A stretch of 35,989 nt of DNA, taken from Actinomycetota bacterium (GTDB lineage Bacteria; Actinomycetota; Acidimicrobiia; Spongiisociales; UBA5794). Below, piece after piece: positions 1 through 9,509 of this stretch (its first letter is position 1; each line of letters opens with the position of its first letter). The position numbers and the translations under genes are program-made. The notes under the pieces are model-generated. The model was given only the letters and a program-made list of their open reading frames with translations, was not told where the DNA came from and did no database searches. The DNA is taken from positions 1 through 35,989 of the forward strand of contig JASJYA010000005.1 of assembly GCA_030125685.1 (NCBI GenBank), given 5' to 3'.

Positions 1-414
1 CCCGTCAGGTACATCCACGGTCATCTCCGCAACATCTGTGCAAGGAAGGCTGAGCGTCAGAGGTTCCTCGATCCGAGGTTTCGGTTATCTGGCTCTTCGG
101 AAGTGAACGGGGTCAGTTCAAAGTGGGCACGTGACAAACAGTACTACGTCATACGTTCTGAGGCTTCTCGCTACTCACCTCCGGACTCTTCGCCACACCC
201 CGCTCAAATCGAAGAGTCGGTTCCGGGAAACGTCCACGGCACTCATCGACGGCGCCGATCCTTTCGCCGATCTCGACTCCCCGGTCGGATTGAGCTGCCG
301 CATCCATGTCACCGTCGATGGTATGGCCGGCTCCCCCTCCCTCGGACAGCTACGCGAGGCGACGGCGGCTTCCTCGGCTGAAGCCTGATGCACCGCAGAA
401 GGCTCGTTTCTGGC
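1..414. other. Left-edge region without a confident gene
   Basis: I see no gene here that I can name. Frame +1 stays open from the first base through the 62-bp repeat at 93-154, and a GTG-started 85-codon frame (131-388) has a GC-rich third position in its second half, but neither resembles a family I know. On the minus strand an ATG at 24-22 begins a frame that runs off the window (MTVDVPDG), which could be the first codons of a gene mostly outside the window. The 62-bp dispersed element at 93-154 is the only feature I can support. Confidence 0.4.
93..154 (+). repeat. Dispersed 62-bp intergenic element, copy A
   Basis: This segment aligns without gaps, end to end, to 12252-12313 and 21326-21387. 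By hand count it matches the third copy at about 44 of 62 positions. The best conserved parts are the middle (GTTCAAA, TGGG.ACGTG) and the right end, which consists of 7-bp units (GTACTAC, GTCATAC). This copy is the most divergent of the three. Nothing in it suggests a protein, tRNA or known regulatory site. Confidence 0.65.
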
Positions 415-1032
415 CTAGCTTCTTCCGTCGAGTCCTGCTCGACGAATCGCTGATTCAGCGACCAAGCGAATGCTCTCGAACACCTCTTGCAATTCGTTGA
501 GGAACGGCTCATCCGATCGTTGCTCCACGAGTCGCATAACCGTCGTCCAGTCCACTTCGCTGCTCGTCGCAACCAGCAGGGCGACTGCGTCATCGAACGT
601 GACCGGCGTGCCGTCCGTAGCCTGGATGAGCCGATCCACGACGAGGTCAGACAGCGAGATCACTTCGACAGCGACCCCTTCTGCCAGTCGAACTGTGTCC
701 GTCGAATCGATGTCGGTGAGGTCGGTGGGAAACTCGACGAGCTCAGGGGGCTCAGAGTCTCTCAGATGCAACTCGATGTGTCGGTGACCGATTCCGCGAT
801 CGATGAATCCATGTTTGGCGAGAGTCTCGAACTCGCTTCGTCCGACACCCGTGGCCGCGAGATCGATGTCGGTTGGCCGGTATTCGCCTGTGTAGAGGTT
901 GTGAGCAGCGCCCCCGATGAGCACGACCCGTCGGTCAAGTACCTCGCTGACAAGCGCAGTGATCCAGAGCGTGCGCTCGATTGAACCGGACTCCGCCGAT
1001 GCCGCCCGGGCCTTCAGCACCTCAGCGTCCAT
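415..1032 (-). CDS. Nucleotidyltransferase, probable toxin-like partner of the upstream Xre regulator
   Basis: The 205-residue product looks like a small stand-alone nucleotidyltransferase of the DUF6036/AbiEii-like kind. It has a GG at residues 40-41 followed by a D-x-D at 55-57 (context RPTDIDLAATG), the usual metal-binding pattern, and a possible third acidic residue at E100 (LVEFP). The rest is predicted helical. I chose the ATG at 1032: it overlaps the 3' end of the Xre gene by 11 bases, so the pair is probably translationally coupled. Longer starts up to 1179 would read through the regulator and add a low-complexity leader. Such a pairing resembles nucleotidyltransferase toxin-antitoxin modules (AbiEi/AbiEii, MenA/MenT) known from other bacteria, but the partner here is Xre-type. 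Toxicity is inference. It could instead be a benign NMP-transferase of unknown target. Confidence 0.75.
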   Translation of the reverse strand: MDAEVLKARAASAESGSIERTLWITALVSEVLDRRVVLIGGAAHNLYTGEYRPTDIDLAATGVGRSEFETLAKHGFIDRGIGHRHIELHLRDSEPPELVEFPTDLTDIDSTDTVRLAEGVAVEVISLSDLVVDRLIQATDGTPVTFDDAVALLVATSSEVDWTTVMRLVEQRSDEPFLNELQEVFESIRLVAESAIRRAGLDGRS

Positions 1033-1393
1033 GGGACTCGGATGCGGCCAGTACGCGAGCCTCGGCTGACACATCGTCTCCGAGGGCGGCCCTCCGACCG
1101 ATGCGACGCCACGGATCGGATGACTCGATGCCGCAGGAGGCCAGAATCCGGTTTCCTCGACTCGCTCGGTCAAGCACACCCTGGAGATCGAGGGGACGAC
1201 GCTCTACAACGTCAATCTGGAGATCGAGCGCGCTCATCATCCTCTCAACGGTGGAGACGCGCGGGTCCGTGAGTCCGCGTTCTATCCTCGACAAGTTGGG
1301 TCGAGGAATGCCGCTCCGGCGAGCCAGCTCGGCGAGTGACATCCCTTGATCGCGTCGCTGTTGTCCCAGGATCTGCAGTATTCCGGTCATCAT
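1022..1393 (-). CDS. Xre/Cro-C1-family transcriptional regulator
   Basis: The 123-residue protein has a classic five-helix Xre DNA-binding domain at residues 4-60: helix 1 (ILQILGQQRRDQG), helix 2 (SLAELARRSG), recognition helix (RPNLSRIERG) and the trailing TVERMMSALDL segment. A 60-residue tail rich in Arg and Ala follows and has no motif I recognise. The start is ATGATG at 1393/1390 with no Shine-Dalgarno sequence, so the message may be leaderless. Two palindromes of the form TAGC-N6-GCTA lie immediately upstream and suggest that it represses its own promoter. The next gene, a nucleotidyltransferase, overlaps its end by 11 bases. The arrangement fits an antitoxin/regulator gene preceding its effector. 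Confidence 0.85.
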   Translation of the reverse strand: MMTGILQILGQQRRDQGMSLAELARRSGIPRPNLSRIERGLTDPRVSTVERMMSALDLQIDVVERRPLDLQGVLDRASRGNRILASCGIESSDPWRRIGRRAALGDDVSAEARVLAASESHGR

Positions 1394-1397
1394 CTGC

Positions 1398-1444
1398 GTA
1401 GCTTATCAGCTACCGTCAAGTCCGTCCAGTAGCTATTACGCTAT
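1398..1444. promoter_or_regulatory. Two operator-like palindromes upstream of the Xre gene
   Basis: GTAGC-TTATCA-GCTAC (1398-1413) is a perfect inverted repeat. GTAGC-TATTAC-GCTAT (1429-1444) repeats the same half-sites with the same 6-bp spacer and one mismatch. Their centres are 31 bp apart, close to three helical turns, so two dimers would sit on the same face. A TTGACG (minus strand, 1419-1414) lies between them as a possible -35 element; I see no convincing -10. The likely role is autoregulation by the adjacent Xre protein (inference). Confidence 0.6.
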
Positions 1445-1531
1445 CACTCCGTTCTGCCACGCCGGGTTCCGCCGCGGCCCGCCCACTCGCCGGCTGTGCC
1501 CGGCAACCGGGTCCGAGATTCCGACAGACTG

Positions 1532-1547
1532 TCGAGCGGTAGCTCGA
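1532..1547. promoter_or_regulatory. Inverted repeat upstream of the heme operon
   Basis: TCGAGC-GGTA-GCTCGA is a perfect 6-bp inverted repeat with a 4-base centre, ending 15 bases before the hemH start. It may be an operator or a short leader hairpin for the heme operon. No regulator can be assigned and no clear -35/-10 pair is visible around it. Confidence 0.35.
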
Positions 1548-1562
1548 TAGCCTCCTGCGGCA

Positions 1563-2600
1563 ATGGACTCCACGCAACCTATCGGTGTGCTGCTCCTCCA
1601 ACTCGGCACACCGGATTCACCTTCAACCAAGGATGTCCGTCGCTACCTGTCCGAGTTCCTCTCGGATCCCAGGGTGATGGACATATCGGCGCCGGTTCGC
1701 TGGCTGGTGCTCAACGCTGTGATCCTGCCGTTCCGCCCACGCCGCTCCGCCAAGGCGTACCAGATGATCTGGTCAGAGGAAGGCTCCCCGCTCCTGGTGC
1801 ACACCGAGGCGCTCGCCAAGGACGTACAAGCGAGCGTCGGTGACGGCTACCTCGTCGATTTCGCCATGCGGTACGGCTCGCCGTCGATCGCAGGCGCCCT
1901 CGACAGACTCGTGGCTGCCGACGTCAATGACATCCGCATCCTGCCCCTGTTTCCTCATTACGCGTCCTCCGCAGGAGGATCCGCAACGCAGCGGACGATG
2001 GAGCTGCTCGCTGAGCGTTGGAACGTCCCCACGGTGTCATTCTTACCTGAGTTCTACGACGACCCCGGCTTCCTCGCCGCCGTCGCCAACGCGGCGGCGG
2101 AGGAACTAGGCCGATTTCGCCCCGACCATGTGCTTTTCTCCTATCACGGCTTGCCCGAACGTCAGGTGAGAAAGGCCGATCCGAGCGGTGCGCACTGCCT
2201 CGCGACAGAGAGCTGTTGTGACACCATCGGGCCGGTCAATCGCCGCTGCTACCGGGCACAATGCTTCGCGACGACGAGGTCGCTGGCTACCACACTGCAC
2301 CTCACCTCCGACGCTCACTCCACCGCGTTTCAATCACGGCTCGCGGGCACGCCCTGGATCACACCTCACACCGACCGTGTCCTCCAGGGTCTCCACGACT
2401 CAGGGGTCCGCAGGCTCGCGGTACTGACTCCGTCATTCGTCTCGGACTGTCTCGAGACACTTGAAGAGATCGGTATCCGACTCCGCAAACAATGGATAGA
2501 GCTCGGTGGCGAGGATCTCCTCCTCGTCCCGTGCATAAACGAGGCGCCTCTCTGGGTCGATACCGTCGCTGCCATGGTGTCTGGCGAGGAGCGACCGTGA
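1563..2600 (+). CDS. hemH: Ferrochelatase, with cysteine-rich insertion
   Basis: The 345-residue product inserts Fe2+ into the porphyrin at the end of heme synthesis. It starts with the family's VLLLQLGTPDSP motif, and the catalytic His is H195 in FSYHGLPER. The conserved FVSDCLETLEEI is at 292-303. Between them lies a cysteine-rich stretch (C212, C218, C219, C229, C234; contexts HCLATESCC and CYRAQC). Internal cysteines at this place are known from the Myxococcus-type ferrochelatases that bind a [2Fe-2S] cluster, so a cluster is likely here. It is the first gene of a ten-gene operon, and its TGA overlaps the GTG of hemF (GTGA). The ATG at 1563 gives a normal N-terminus; only a weak Shine-Dalgarno is visible. 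Whether the substrate is protoporphyrin or coproporphyrin cannot be read directly, but hemF/hemN downstream favour protoporphyrin. Confidence 0.95.
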   Translation: MDSTQPIGVLLLQLGTPDSPSTKDVRRYLSEFLSDPRVMDISAPVRWLVLNAVILPFRPRRSAKAYQMIWSEEGSPLLVHTEALAKDVQASVGDGYLVDFAMRYGSPSIAGALDRLVAADVNDIRILPLFPHYASSAGGSATQRTMELLAERWNVPTVSFLPEFYDDPGFLAAVANAAAEELGRFRPDHVLFSYHGLPERQVRKADPSGAHCLATESCCDTIGPVNRRCYRAQCFATTRSLATTLHLTSDAHSTAFQSRLAGTPWITPHTDRVLQGLHDSGVRRLAVLTPSFVSDCLETLEEIGIRLRKQWIELGGEDLLLVPCINEAPLWVDTVAAMVSGEERP

Positions 2601-3481
2601 GTATCGTCAGGGAAGAGATCGTCGAGTTCTACGGGGGCGTCCAATCGGATCTGTGCGCTTTATTCGAGGAATTCGACTCCACGGCGACTTTCGGAGTCGA
2701 GAGATGGGCGCGTCCCGGAGGAGGAGGGGGCACGACAAGGGTGCTTCAGGGCAATGGGCCCTTGGAGAAGGCAGCCATCAACGTCTCCGCCGTGTCTGGC
2801 GCGGTACCGTCGAAGCTCTCGGAACGATTGGCTGAGCACGCGAACAACTTCTTCGCAACCGGCATATCGATGATCTTTCATCCACGCAACCCTCACGCCC
2901 CGACCATGCACGCCAACCTCAGGTATTTCGAGACCGACACCGGTGCTGCCTGGTTTGGCGGCGGCCTCGACCTGACTCCCCACTACCTCTACGAGAGCGA
3001 CGCGACATGGTTCCACCGCACGCTCCGAGACATCTGTGGGCGTCACGCCGTTGCGGACTATCCAGCCTGGAAGCGAGACTGCGACGAGTACTTCTTCCTT
3101 CCGCATCGCGACGAGGCGAGAGGCGTCGGAGGGATCTTCTACGACCATCTCACCGCAGAACTCGAATCCGTCGACACTTTTCAGCGGGAACTCGGACAGG
3201 CGATCGGAGATGCGTATCTCCCGATCCTAGAACGTCGTGTCGATATGCCGTACGGGTCAGACCAGGAACGGTGGCAGCTTCAGAGACGGGGACGCTACGC
3301 CGAATTCAACCTCGCGATTGATCGAGGCACGAAGTTCGGACTCGAGACCGGTGCGGGGACAGAGAGTGTGCTTGCATCGCTGCCGCCACGAGTCAGATGG
3401 GACCACGACGTGACGCCCGAGCCTGGCACGCCTGAGTCCACCCTCATCGAAGTGTTGGTGCAGCCGCGGGAGTGGGCGTGA
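2597..3481 (+). CDS. hemF: Oxygen-dependent coproporphyrinogen III oxidase
   Basis: This enzyme oxidatively decarboxylates coproporphyrinogen III to protoporphyrinogen IX using O2. The 294-residue product has the usual length. It carries the family landmarks: FHPRNPHAPTMHANLRYF, WFGGGLDLTPHY, the acidic HRDEARGVGGIFYD block and the C-terminal RRGRYAEFNLAIDRGTKFGL. I chose GTG 2597 (VSIVREEIVEFYGG), which overlaps the hemH stop as GTGA, in line with most junctions in this operon; a longer reading would run inside hemH. Well-studied actinobacteria use the coproporphyrin-dependent route and lack HemF, so its presence points to the classical protoporphyrin-dependent route in this organism. Confidence 0.95.
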   Translation: MSIVREEIVEFYGGVQSDLCALFEEFDSTATFGVERWARPGGGGGTTRVLQGNGPLEKAAINVSAVSGAVPSKLSERLAEHANNFFATGISMIFHPRNPHAPTMHANLRYFETDTGAAWFGGGLDLTPHYLYESDATWFHRTLRDICGRHAVADYPAWKRDCDEYFFLPHRDEARGVGGIFYDHLTAELESVDTFQRELGQAIGDAYLPILERRVDMPYGSDQERWQLQRRGRYAEFNLAIDRGTKFGLETGAGTESVLASLPPRVRWDHDVTPEPGTPESTLIEVLVQPREWA

Positions 3482-3497
3482 GCACGACTCTTCCGAC

Positions 3498-4733
3498 TTG
3501 CTGTCGGCATTTCCTGATACCACCCTGTCCAAGATCGTCCCGGAGGGCGCCCTGAACGACTTCCAGATCAGCTCAGTGTCGTATGCGTATCCAGCCGTCA
3601 TCGGCGACGACCGCGCAGACCTCGTGACCGCGCTCGGCACGATCGAGGCGGCGCTCGCGCGCGCCGATGATGCCGGCATTCCAGCGTTCGTGCTCTCCAC
3701 ATGCCTTCGAATCGAGATCGCTATCCCTGAGGCGATGGACAATGTTGAGCGAGCACTCGCCGTTCTCTTCGGACATGCGCCCACGCTCAAGGGGTCCATC
3801 AGTCGTTCAGGCGCCGAAGCTGTAGAACACCTCTTCCGGATCGCTTCAGGGCTCGAGTCGCCCGTCATCGGAGAGAGGGAGATCCTTGTCCAGTTTCGGC
3901 AGGCAGCCGCCTCGGCAGCTACCCACGGAGAGGTCAATGGCGCCTTCCGAGGCCTTCTCGATGCGGCCATCGCGACGGCACGATCCGTACGCGATGAGCT
4001 GCCGGCCGATCCCCGGCGATCCATGGCCGCGATCGCTGCCTCCCTCACACCACCCGCCGATCGCGTCGGTGTGCTCGGACATGGCACGATGGGCAGGTCC
4101 GTCGCCGAAGCGCTCCTCGCCCTTCCAAACCCACCGACAGTCGAAGTCTTCGCCCGTCGTCCCGACTCAATCGACACCCAAGGAGTAATCGCCCGGTCGC
4201 TCACCGAAGCTCCTCGTGCGCTTCGGACACTGCCTGCGGTCATCTCGGTGACCTCAGCCAAGACCAGGCTGATTCCCGGACGTGAGCTCTCCGAATTGCT
4301 CGCCGGGCGCACAGAACCGCTGACGATGATCGACATGGCGATGCCCCCGGACTTCTCACCGCCCGCGGACGCCGCCATTCGCTACCACGACATCGATGCT
4401 TTGGCGGATCTCGCGCGGCAGCACATCCCCAGAGAGGACGCGGATCACACGGTCGCTGAAGCCGCTGCTGCATTCATACACAAGGTCCGGGTGGCGAGAC
4501 GCACCGGCGGCCTCATCGAGAACCTCTTCAGACAGGCCGACAGTGCAGTCGCTGAGGTCGTCGATCGATTCGCAGGGCGACTTGCTTCTCCCGAGGACAG
4601 GGCGTTGCTCGAACAAGCAGCCCGGACGGCAACGAGGAAAATCCTCCATGGCCCGGCCACCTACCTCTCCGGTGAAGGTGCTGACGAGGCCGCCACGGTC
4701 GCCGCTGCGTTCGGAATAGATCTCGATGACTGA
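3498..4733 (+). CDS. hemA: Glutamyl-tRNA reductase, divergent
   Basis: This is the NADPH-dependent reductase of glutamyl-tRNA to glutamate-1-semialdehyde, the committed step. The catalytic Cys is C69 in LSTCLRIEI. The rest of the N-terminal domain is recognisable (GLESPVIGEREILVQFRQA). An NADPH-binding fold follows (VGVLGHGTMGRSVAEALL), then the C-terminal dimerisation helices. The sequence is unusual. The near-universal STCNR reads STCLR, and the IDxAxPRD motif reads IDMAMPPD. The TTG at 3498 is the only upstream start available in this frame, and it leaves about 20 extra residues before the usual first strand, so the true start is uncertain. It follows hemF by 16 bases and overlaps hemC by 8. 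Regulation by heme is common for this enzyme but no signal is visible. Confidence 0.88.
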   Translation: MLSAFPDTTLSKIVPEGALNDFQISSVSYAYPAVIGDDRADLVTALGTIEAALARADDAGIPAFVLSTCLRIEIAIPEAMDNVERALAVLFGHAPTLKGSISRSGAEAVEHLFRIASGLESPVIGEREILVQFRQAAASAATHGEVNGAFRGLLDAAIATARSVRDELPADPRRSMAAIAASLTPPADRVGVLGHGTMGRSVAEALLALPNPPTVEVFARRPDSIDTQGVIARSLTEAPRALRTLPAVISVTSAKTRLIPGRELSELLAGRTEPLTMIDMAMPPDFSPPADAAIRYHDIDALADLARQHIPREDADHTVAEAAAAFIHKVRVARRTGGLIENLFRQADSAVAEVVDRFAGRLASPEDRALLEQAARTATRKILHGPATYLSGEGADEAATVAAAFGIDLDD

Positions 4734-5583
4734 GCTCACCCTCGCCACTCGGGGCTCGAAGCTCGCTCTCGCCCAATCCGGCCTTGTTGCAGACGCCATC
4801 ACGGAGACCTTCCCCGATGTCACCGTTCGCCTCGTGACCGTCGAAACAACCGGCGACCGGGACCGCTCGACGGACTTAACCGCCCTTACGGAACTTGGCG
4901 CATTCGTCAGAGCGGTGCAGAGCGCCGTTCTCGAGGGCCGCGCCGACCTGGCCGTCCACTCAGCGAAGGACCTCCCCGTCGTCGGACCCAGCGCCCTGAT
5001 CGGCTTTCACCCGAGGCGTGCCGACGCGGCGGATGCGCTGATCGGGGAATCCCTCGAAGACCTGCCTGTTGGAGCGACGGTTGGCACGGGAAGCCCACGC
5101 AGGAGCGCCCAACTCCAGGCGCTCCGAAAAGACTTACAGGTCGTCCCGATCCGCGGCAACATCGAAACCAGGATCTCGCTCGTAGGGAGCGACGCAGTCG
5201 ACGCCGTCGTCCTTGCGGTCGCCGGTCTCGATCGAGCAGGGCTCTCGCAGCACGTCGCATACCGGTTCTCGCCTCGCGAAATGGTCCCCGCGCCCGGTCA
5301 GGGCGCCCTGACCATCGAGACTCGGCCCGGAACCCTCGCCGCAGAGATCGCAGCCAACCTCGAGGACGAGGACACCAGGGCGGCAGTCGATGCCGAGCGG
5401 TCTCTCTTGGAGATCACGGGCGCAGGTTGCCGATCCGCGCTTGGCGCTCTCGCCAGGGTGGAGGGAGAGCGACTCGTAATGGACGCTTTCGTCGCAGACA
5501 AACGCGGGCCTCGCAGAACGACGGTCGAAGGCATCGACCCCAGGGACGTCGCTGAGGCTGCGAAGAAGGAACTTGGACTGTGA
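4726..5583 (+). CDS. hemC: Hydroxymethylbilane synthase (porphobilinogen deaminase)
   Basis: It polymerises four porphobilinogens into hydroxymethylbilane. The 285-residue protein begins LTLATRGSKLALAQ, has AVHSAKDLP (77-84), GTGSPRRSAQL (120-130) and RGNIETRI (143-150). C235 in the ITGAGCRSALGA segment is the residue that carries the dipyrromethane cofactor. Its length is slightly below the family's usual 300-320 because the C-terminal domain is compact. The ATG at 4726 lies inside the end of hemA. The stop overlaps the hemD GTG. Confidence 0.95.
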   Translation: MTELTLATRGSKLALAQSGLVADAITETFPDVTVRLVTVETTGDRDRSTDLTALTELGAFVRAVQSAVLEGRADLAVHSAKDLPVVGPSALIGFHPRRADAADALIGESLEDLPVGATVGTGSPRRSAQLQALRKDLQVVPIRGNIETRISLVGSDAVDAVVLAVAGLDRAGLSQHVAYRFSPREMVPAPGQGALTIETRPGTLAAEIAANLEDEDTRAAVDAERSLLEITGAGCRSALGALARVEGERLVMDAFVADKRGPRRTTVEGIDPRDVAEAAKKELGL

Positions 5584-6265
5584 CCATGCGCCTCGGACTC
5601 ACCACGACACCGGACCGGATCCGGACGCTCGCACAAGACGTCGAATTATTCGGTCTCGTACCGGTCTCTCTTCCCTGCATCCGTATCGACGCCAAGCCCT
5701 CGAGCCTCGACAAACTTGACGCCGCAGTTCGGAGCGCGGACCTGCTCCTTGTCACCTCGGTCCGCACCGTGGAGTTGCTCGCCCCCGCCGGACTCCCGTC
5801 GCTTCCGATCATCGCTGTGGGCTCCAAGACCGCGAAAGCTGTCGAAACCGCAGGAGGCAGTATCAAGTGGGTCGGATCGGACGGTGTTCGCGAACTCGCC
5901 TGCGAAGCGGCGCACCTCCTCACGGGCAGGAGGATCGTCGTCGCCGGTGCGTCGAACACGGCGCGCCGGAACGCCGCCGCATTGGAGGCGGTCGGATCCT
6001 CCGTCGTGTCGGTACCTCTGTACACCACGGTTCCCGTTCCTCCTGCGGGCGATCACGTCGACGCGGTCCTCTTCGGGTCCCCGACCGCCGTCGCCGGATG
6101 GCTCATGTCGCGAGGCCTCTCCGGTCTTGTCATCGGAGCGATCGGGCCGACGACAGCCTCAGCGCTACGGGAGCGAGGATTCGACCCCGATGTCGTTCCT
6201 GAGCAACCGGGATTCACCGAGACAATCGAACGCTTGGCCGCGCTGCGACCTGAGAGGATCGTCCC

Positions 6266-6269
<4 letters not shown>
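5580..6269 (+). CDS. hemD: Uroporphyrinogen-III synthase
   Basis: It cyclises hydroxymethylbilane to uroporphyrinogen III. The 229-residue product is typical of this poorly conserved family: two alternating alpha/beta lobes (for example [29 protein letters not shown] and [24 protein letters not shown]). The last of these is the family's best recognised C-terminal stretch. The start is GTG 5580 (GTGA overlap with hemC) or ATG 5586 two codons later. The identification rests as much on position between hemC and hemB as on sequence. Confidence 0.88.
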
Positions 6270-7245
<976 letters not shown>

Positions 7246-7249
<4 letters not shown>

Positions 7250-8517
7250 GCACTTCCTGGAACCGCGCAATCGAAGTGATGCCCGGAGGGGTCAACTCGC
7301 CGGTACGAGCATTCACAGCCGTTGGCGGCACGCCCCCGTTCATCGCGTCCGCATCCGGTCCATACCTCAAAACCGAGGACGGTGCCGAATTTATCGACTT
7401 CATCGCGTCGTGGGGCGCGATCATTTTCGGCCATGCCGACCCCGAGGTGGTCGAAGCCATCGCGAGAGCGGCAACCAAAGGCACGAGCTACGGCCTCCCC
7501 ACCGTCGGTGAAGTCAAGTTCGCGGAACAGGTAACGAGAATGGTTCCGTCGATCGAGATGCTGCGCATGGTCAACTCGGGGACAGAAGCGACTGCGTCGG
7601 CGCTGCGGCTTGCCCGGGGTTCGACCGGGCGGGATGTTGTCGTGAAGTTCGAGGGTTGCTACCACGGGCACGCGGACGCCTTCCTCGTGAAAGCCGGATC
7701 AGGCGCCGCCACCTTTGGTGTGCCCGACAGCCCTGGTGTTCCTAACGGCACGGCGTCAACAACCCGGATCGCCCGCTTCAACGACATCGCCTCCGTGGCC
7801 ACTGCCATCGAGCCCGGTGATGTTGCTGCGGTGATCGTGGAGCCGGTGGCAGGCAACATGGGTGTCGTCCCTCCCGAGCCAGGGTTCCTCGAAGACCTTC
7901 GCAGACTCACCGAACTCCACGGCGCGCTTCTCATCTTCGACGAGGTCATGACGGGCTTTCGGGTCGGGCCGCAAGGAGCGCAAGGCCGGTACGACATCGC
8001 ACCCGACCTTACGACGCTCGGCAAGGTCGTCGCCGGCGGAACGCCCGGCGCGCTGTTTGGCGGAGGCCGAGATCTGATGTCTCAGATGGCGCCCTCAGGG
8101 CCTGTGTACCAGGCGGGCACGCTGGCGGGGAACCCGATCGTGGTGAGCGCAGGACTCGCGACGCTTCGACGCATCGCCTCAGACCCCGGGCTGTATGGCC
8201 GTCTCGAAGCTGCCGGGAGTGAGCTCGAGACGCGCTTGGCCGCAGCGATGCACAGACATGGCATCGACGGCGCCGTCCAGCGGGTCGGGGCCATGCTCAC
8301 CGTGTTCTTCGGGCCATCATCCGTGCGGTCATGGGACGATGCTGCGACCCTAGACCGTGACCAGTTCGCGCGCTTCTTCCATGGCGCCCTGCGCCGCGGC
8401 GTGATGCTGCCGCCATCACCATTCGAGGCGATGTTCCTGATGGACTCCCACACCGACGCCGATGTGCTGGAAGCTGCCGCATCGGCACTCGAATCGGCGA
8501 TAGGAGACGCCAAGTGA
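7246..8517 (+). CDS. hemL: Glutamate-1-semialdehyde 2,1-aminomutase
   Basis: This PLP enzyme converts the HemA product to 5-aminolevulinate. The 423-residue protein shows [11 protein letters not shown] at the N-terminus, [17 protein letters not shown] for cofactor phosphate binding, [11 protein letters not shown] (231-241) and the PLP lysine K260 in [18 protein letters not shown]. Length is normal. The start is ATG 7246, overlapping the hemB stop; the gene ends in a GTGA overlap with hemE. Together with hemA it shows that this organism makes ALA by the C5 pathway. Confidence 0.97.
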
Positions 8518-9509
8518 CACTGCTCTTAGACACCCTTGCGCTCCAGCCTGTCGATCGCAGACCCGTCTGGGTCATGCGTCAGGCGGGTCGCTACCTCCCG
8601 GAATACCGTGAATTACGACGCCGTCACGCCTTTCAGGACGCTATCCGAGATCCGAAGGTTGCCTCCGAGATCACGCTACAGCCCATACGCCGCTTCGGCT
8701 TTGACGGTGCAATCATGTTCGCAGACATCATGACGCCGCTCGAAGCGATGGGTGTCGACATGACATTCGATCCGGGGCCGAAGCTGAGACCCATGACCCT
8801 GGTAGAGATCGCCGACCTCCCTGACCTCGATCTCGATCGGGTTGAGCACGTCGCCGAGACGCTTCGAATCGTCCGAAGGGAAGTGCCTGATGAGGTAACC
8901 GTCATTGGATTCGCCGGGGCGCCGACCACCCTCCTCGCGTATCTTCTCGAAGGGAGCGGCTCGAAGGAGTACCTCCCCCTGCGAACGGCGATGCATGAGG
9001 GGACACCTGAACTCGACGCAGCGTTGGCCAAACTCACGACGAACATGCACGCGTATCTCGCGATGCAGATCGGAGCCGGCGCACAGCTCGTCCAGCTCTT
9101 CGATTCGTGGGCAGGGATCCTTCCCCGCGATCTCCTTGAGAGTCGTTCCTACGTTGCTGCGAGGGATGTCCTTGCCGGCCTTGACGCTCCCACCATCTAC
9201 TTCGCGCCCGGCACAGGCCATGCCCATAAATCCATGGGGGAAGTGGGAGCTACGGCGTACGGCGTCGACTGGCGCGTCCCGATCGATGTAGCGTGGGATC
9301 GGATCGGATCCGACATCGCCATCCAAGGCAACCTCGACCCTGCGATCTTACTCACCGATCCTGACCGCATCCGTCGCTGCGTCGCCCGACTCCTCGAACG
9401 CACCGCAGGGAGACCGGGCCACATCGTCAGTCTCGGCCACGGAATCGACAGGCATACACCGCTCGAAAATGTCGCCGCCTTCATCGACGCTGTACGAGAA
9501 GCGACATGA
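8514..9509 (+). CDS. hemE: Uroporphyrinogen decarboxylase
   Basis: It removes four carboxyls from uroporphyrinogen III to give coproporphyrinogen III. The 331-residue product has the signature RPVWVMRQAGRYLPEYR near residue 20, the IMFADIMTPLEAMGVD segment with the catalytic Asp, the GFAGAPTTLLAYLLEG loop and the C-terminal GHIVSLGHGI. The GTG at 8514 overlaps the hemL stop as GTGA, and the end overlaps hemN as ATGA. No oddities. Confidence 0.97.
   Translation: MTLLLDTLALQPVDRRPVWVMRQAGRYLPEYRELRRRHAFQDAIRDPKVASEITLQPIRRFGFDGAIMFADIMTPLEAMGVDMTFDPGPKLRPMTLVEIADLPDLDLDRVEHVAETLRIVRREVPDEVTVIGFAGAPTTLLAYLLEGSGSKEYLPLRTAMHEGTPELDAALAKLTTNMHAYLAMQIGAGAQLVQLFDSWAGILPRDLLESRSYVAARDVLAGLDAPTIYFAPGTGHAHKSMGEVGATAYGVDWRVPIDVAWDRIGSDIAIQGNLDPAILLTDPDRIRRCVARLLERTAGRPGHIVSLGHGIDRHTPLENVAAFIDAVREAT

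Noticed and set aside
131-388. Small GTG-started gene of 85 codons
   Set aside because: No Shine-Dalgarno, no family resemblance, and its start overlaps the repeat element; left as unproven.
3257-4378. Long open frame on the minus strand opposite hemF/hemA (373 codons)
   Set aside because: It lies entirely antisense to two genes with clear family motifs, has Ser/Arg-rich low-information content, and is the usual shadow of GC-rich coding sequence.
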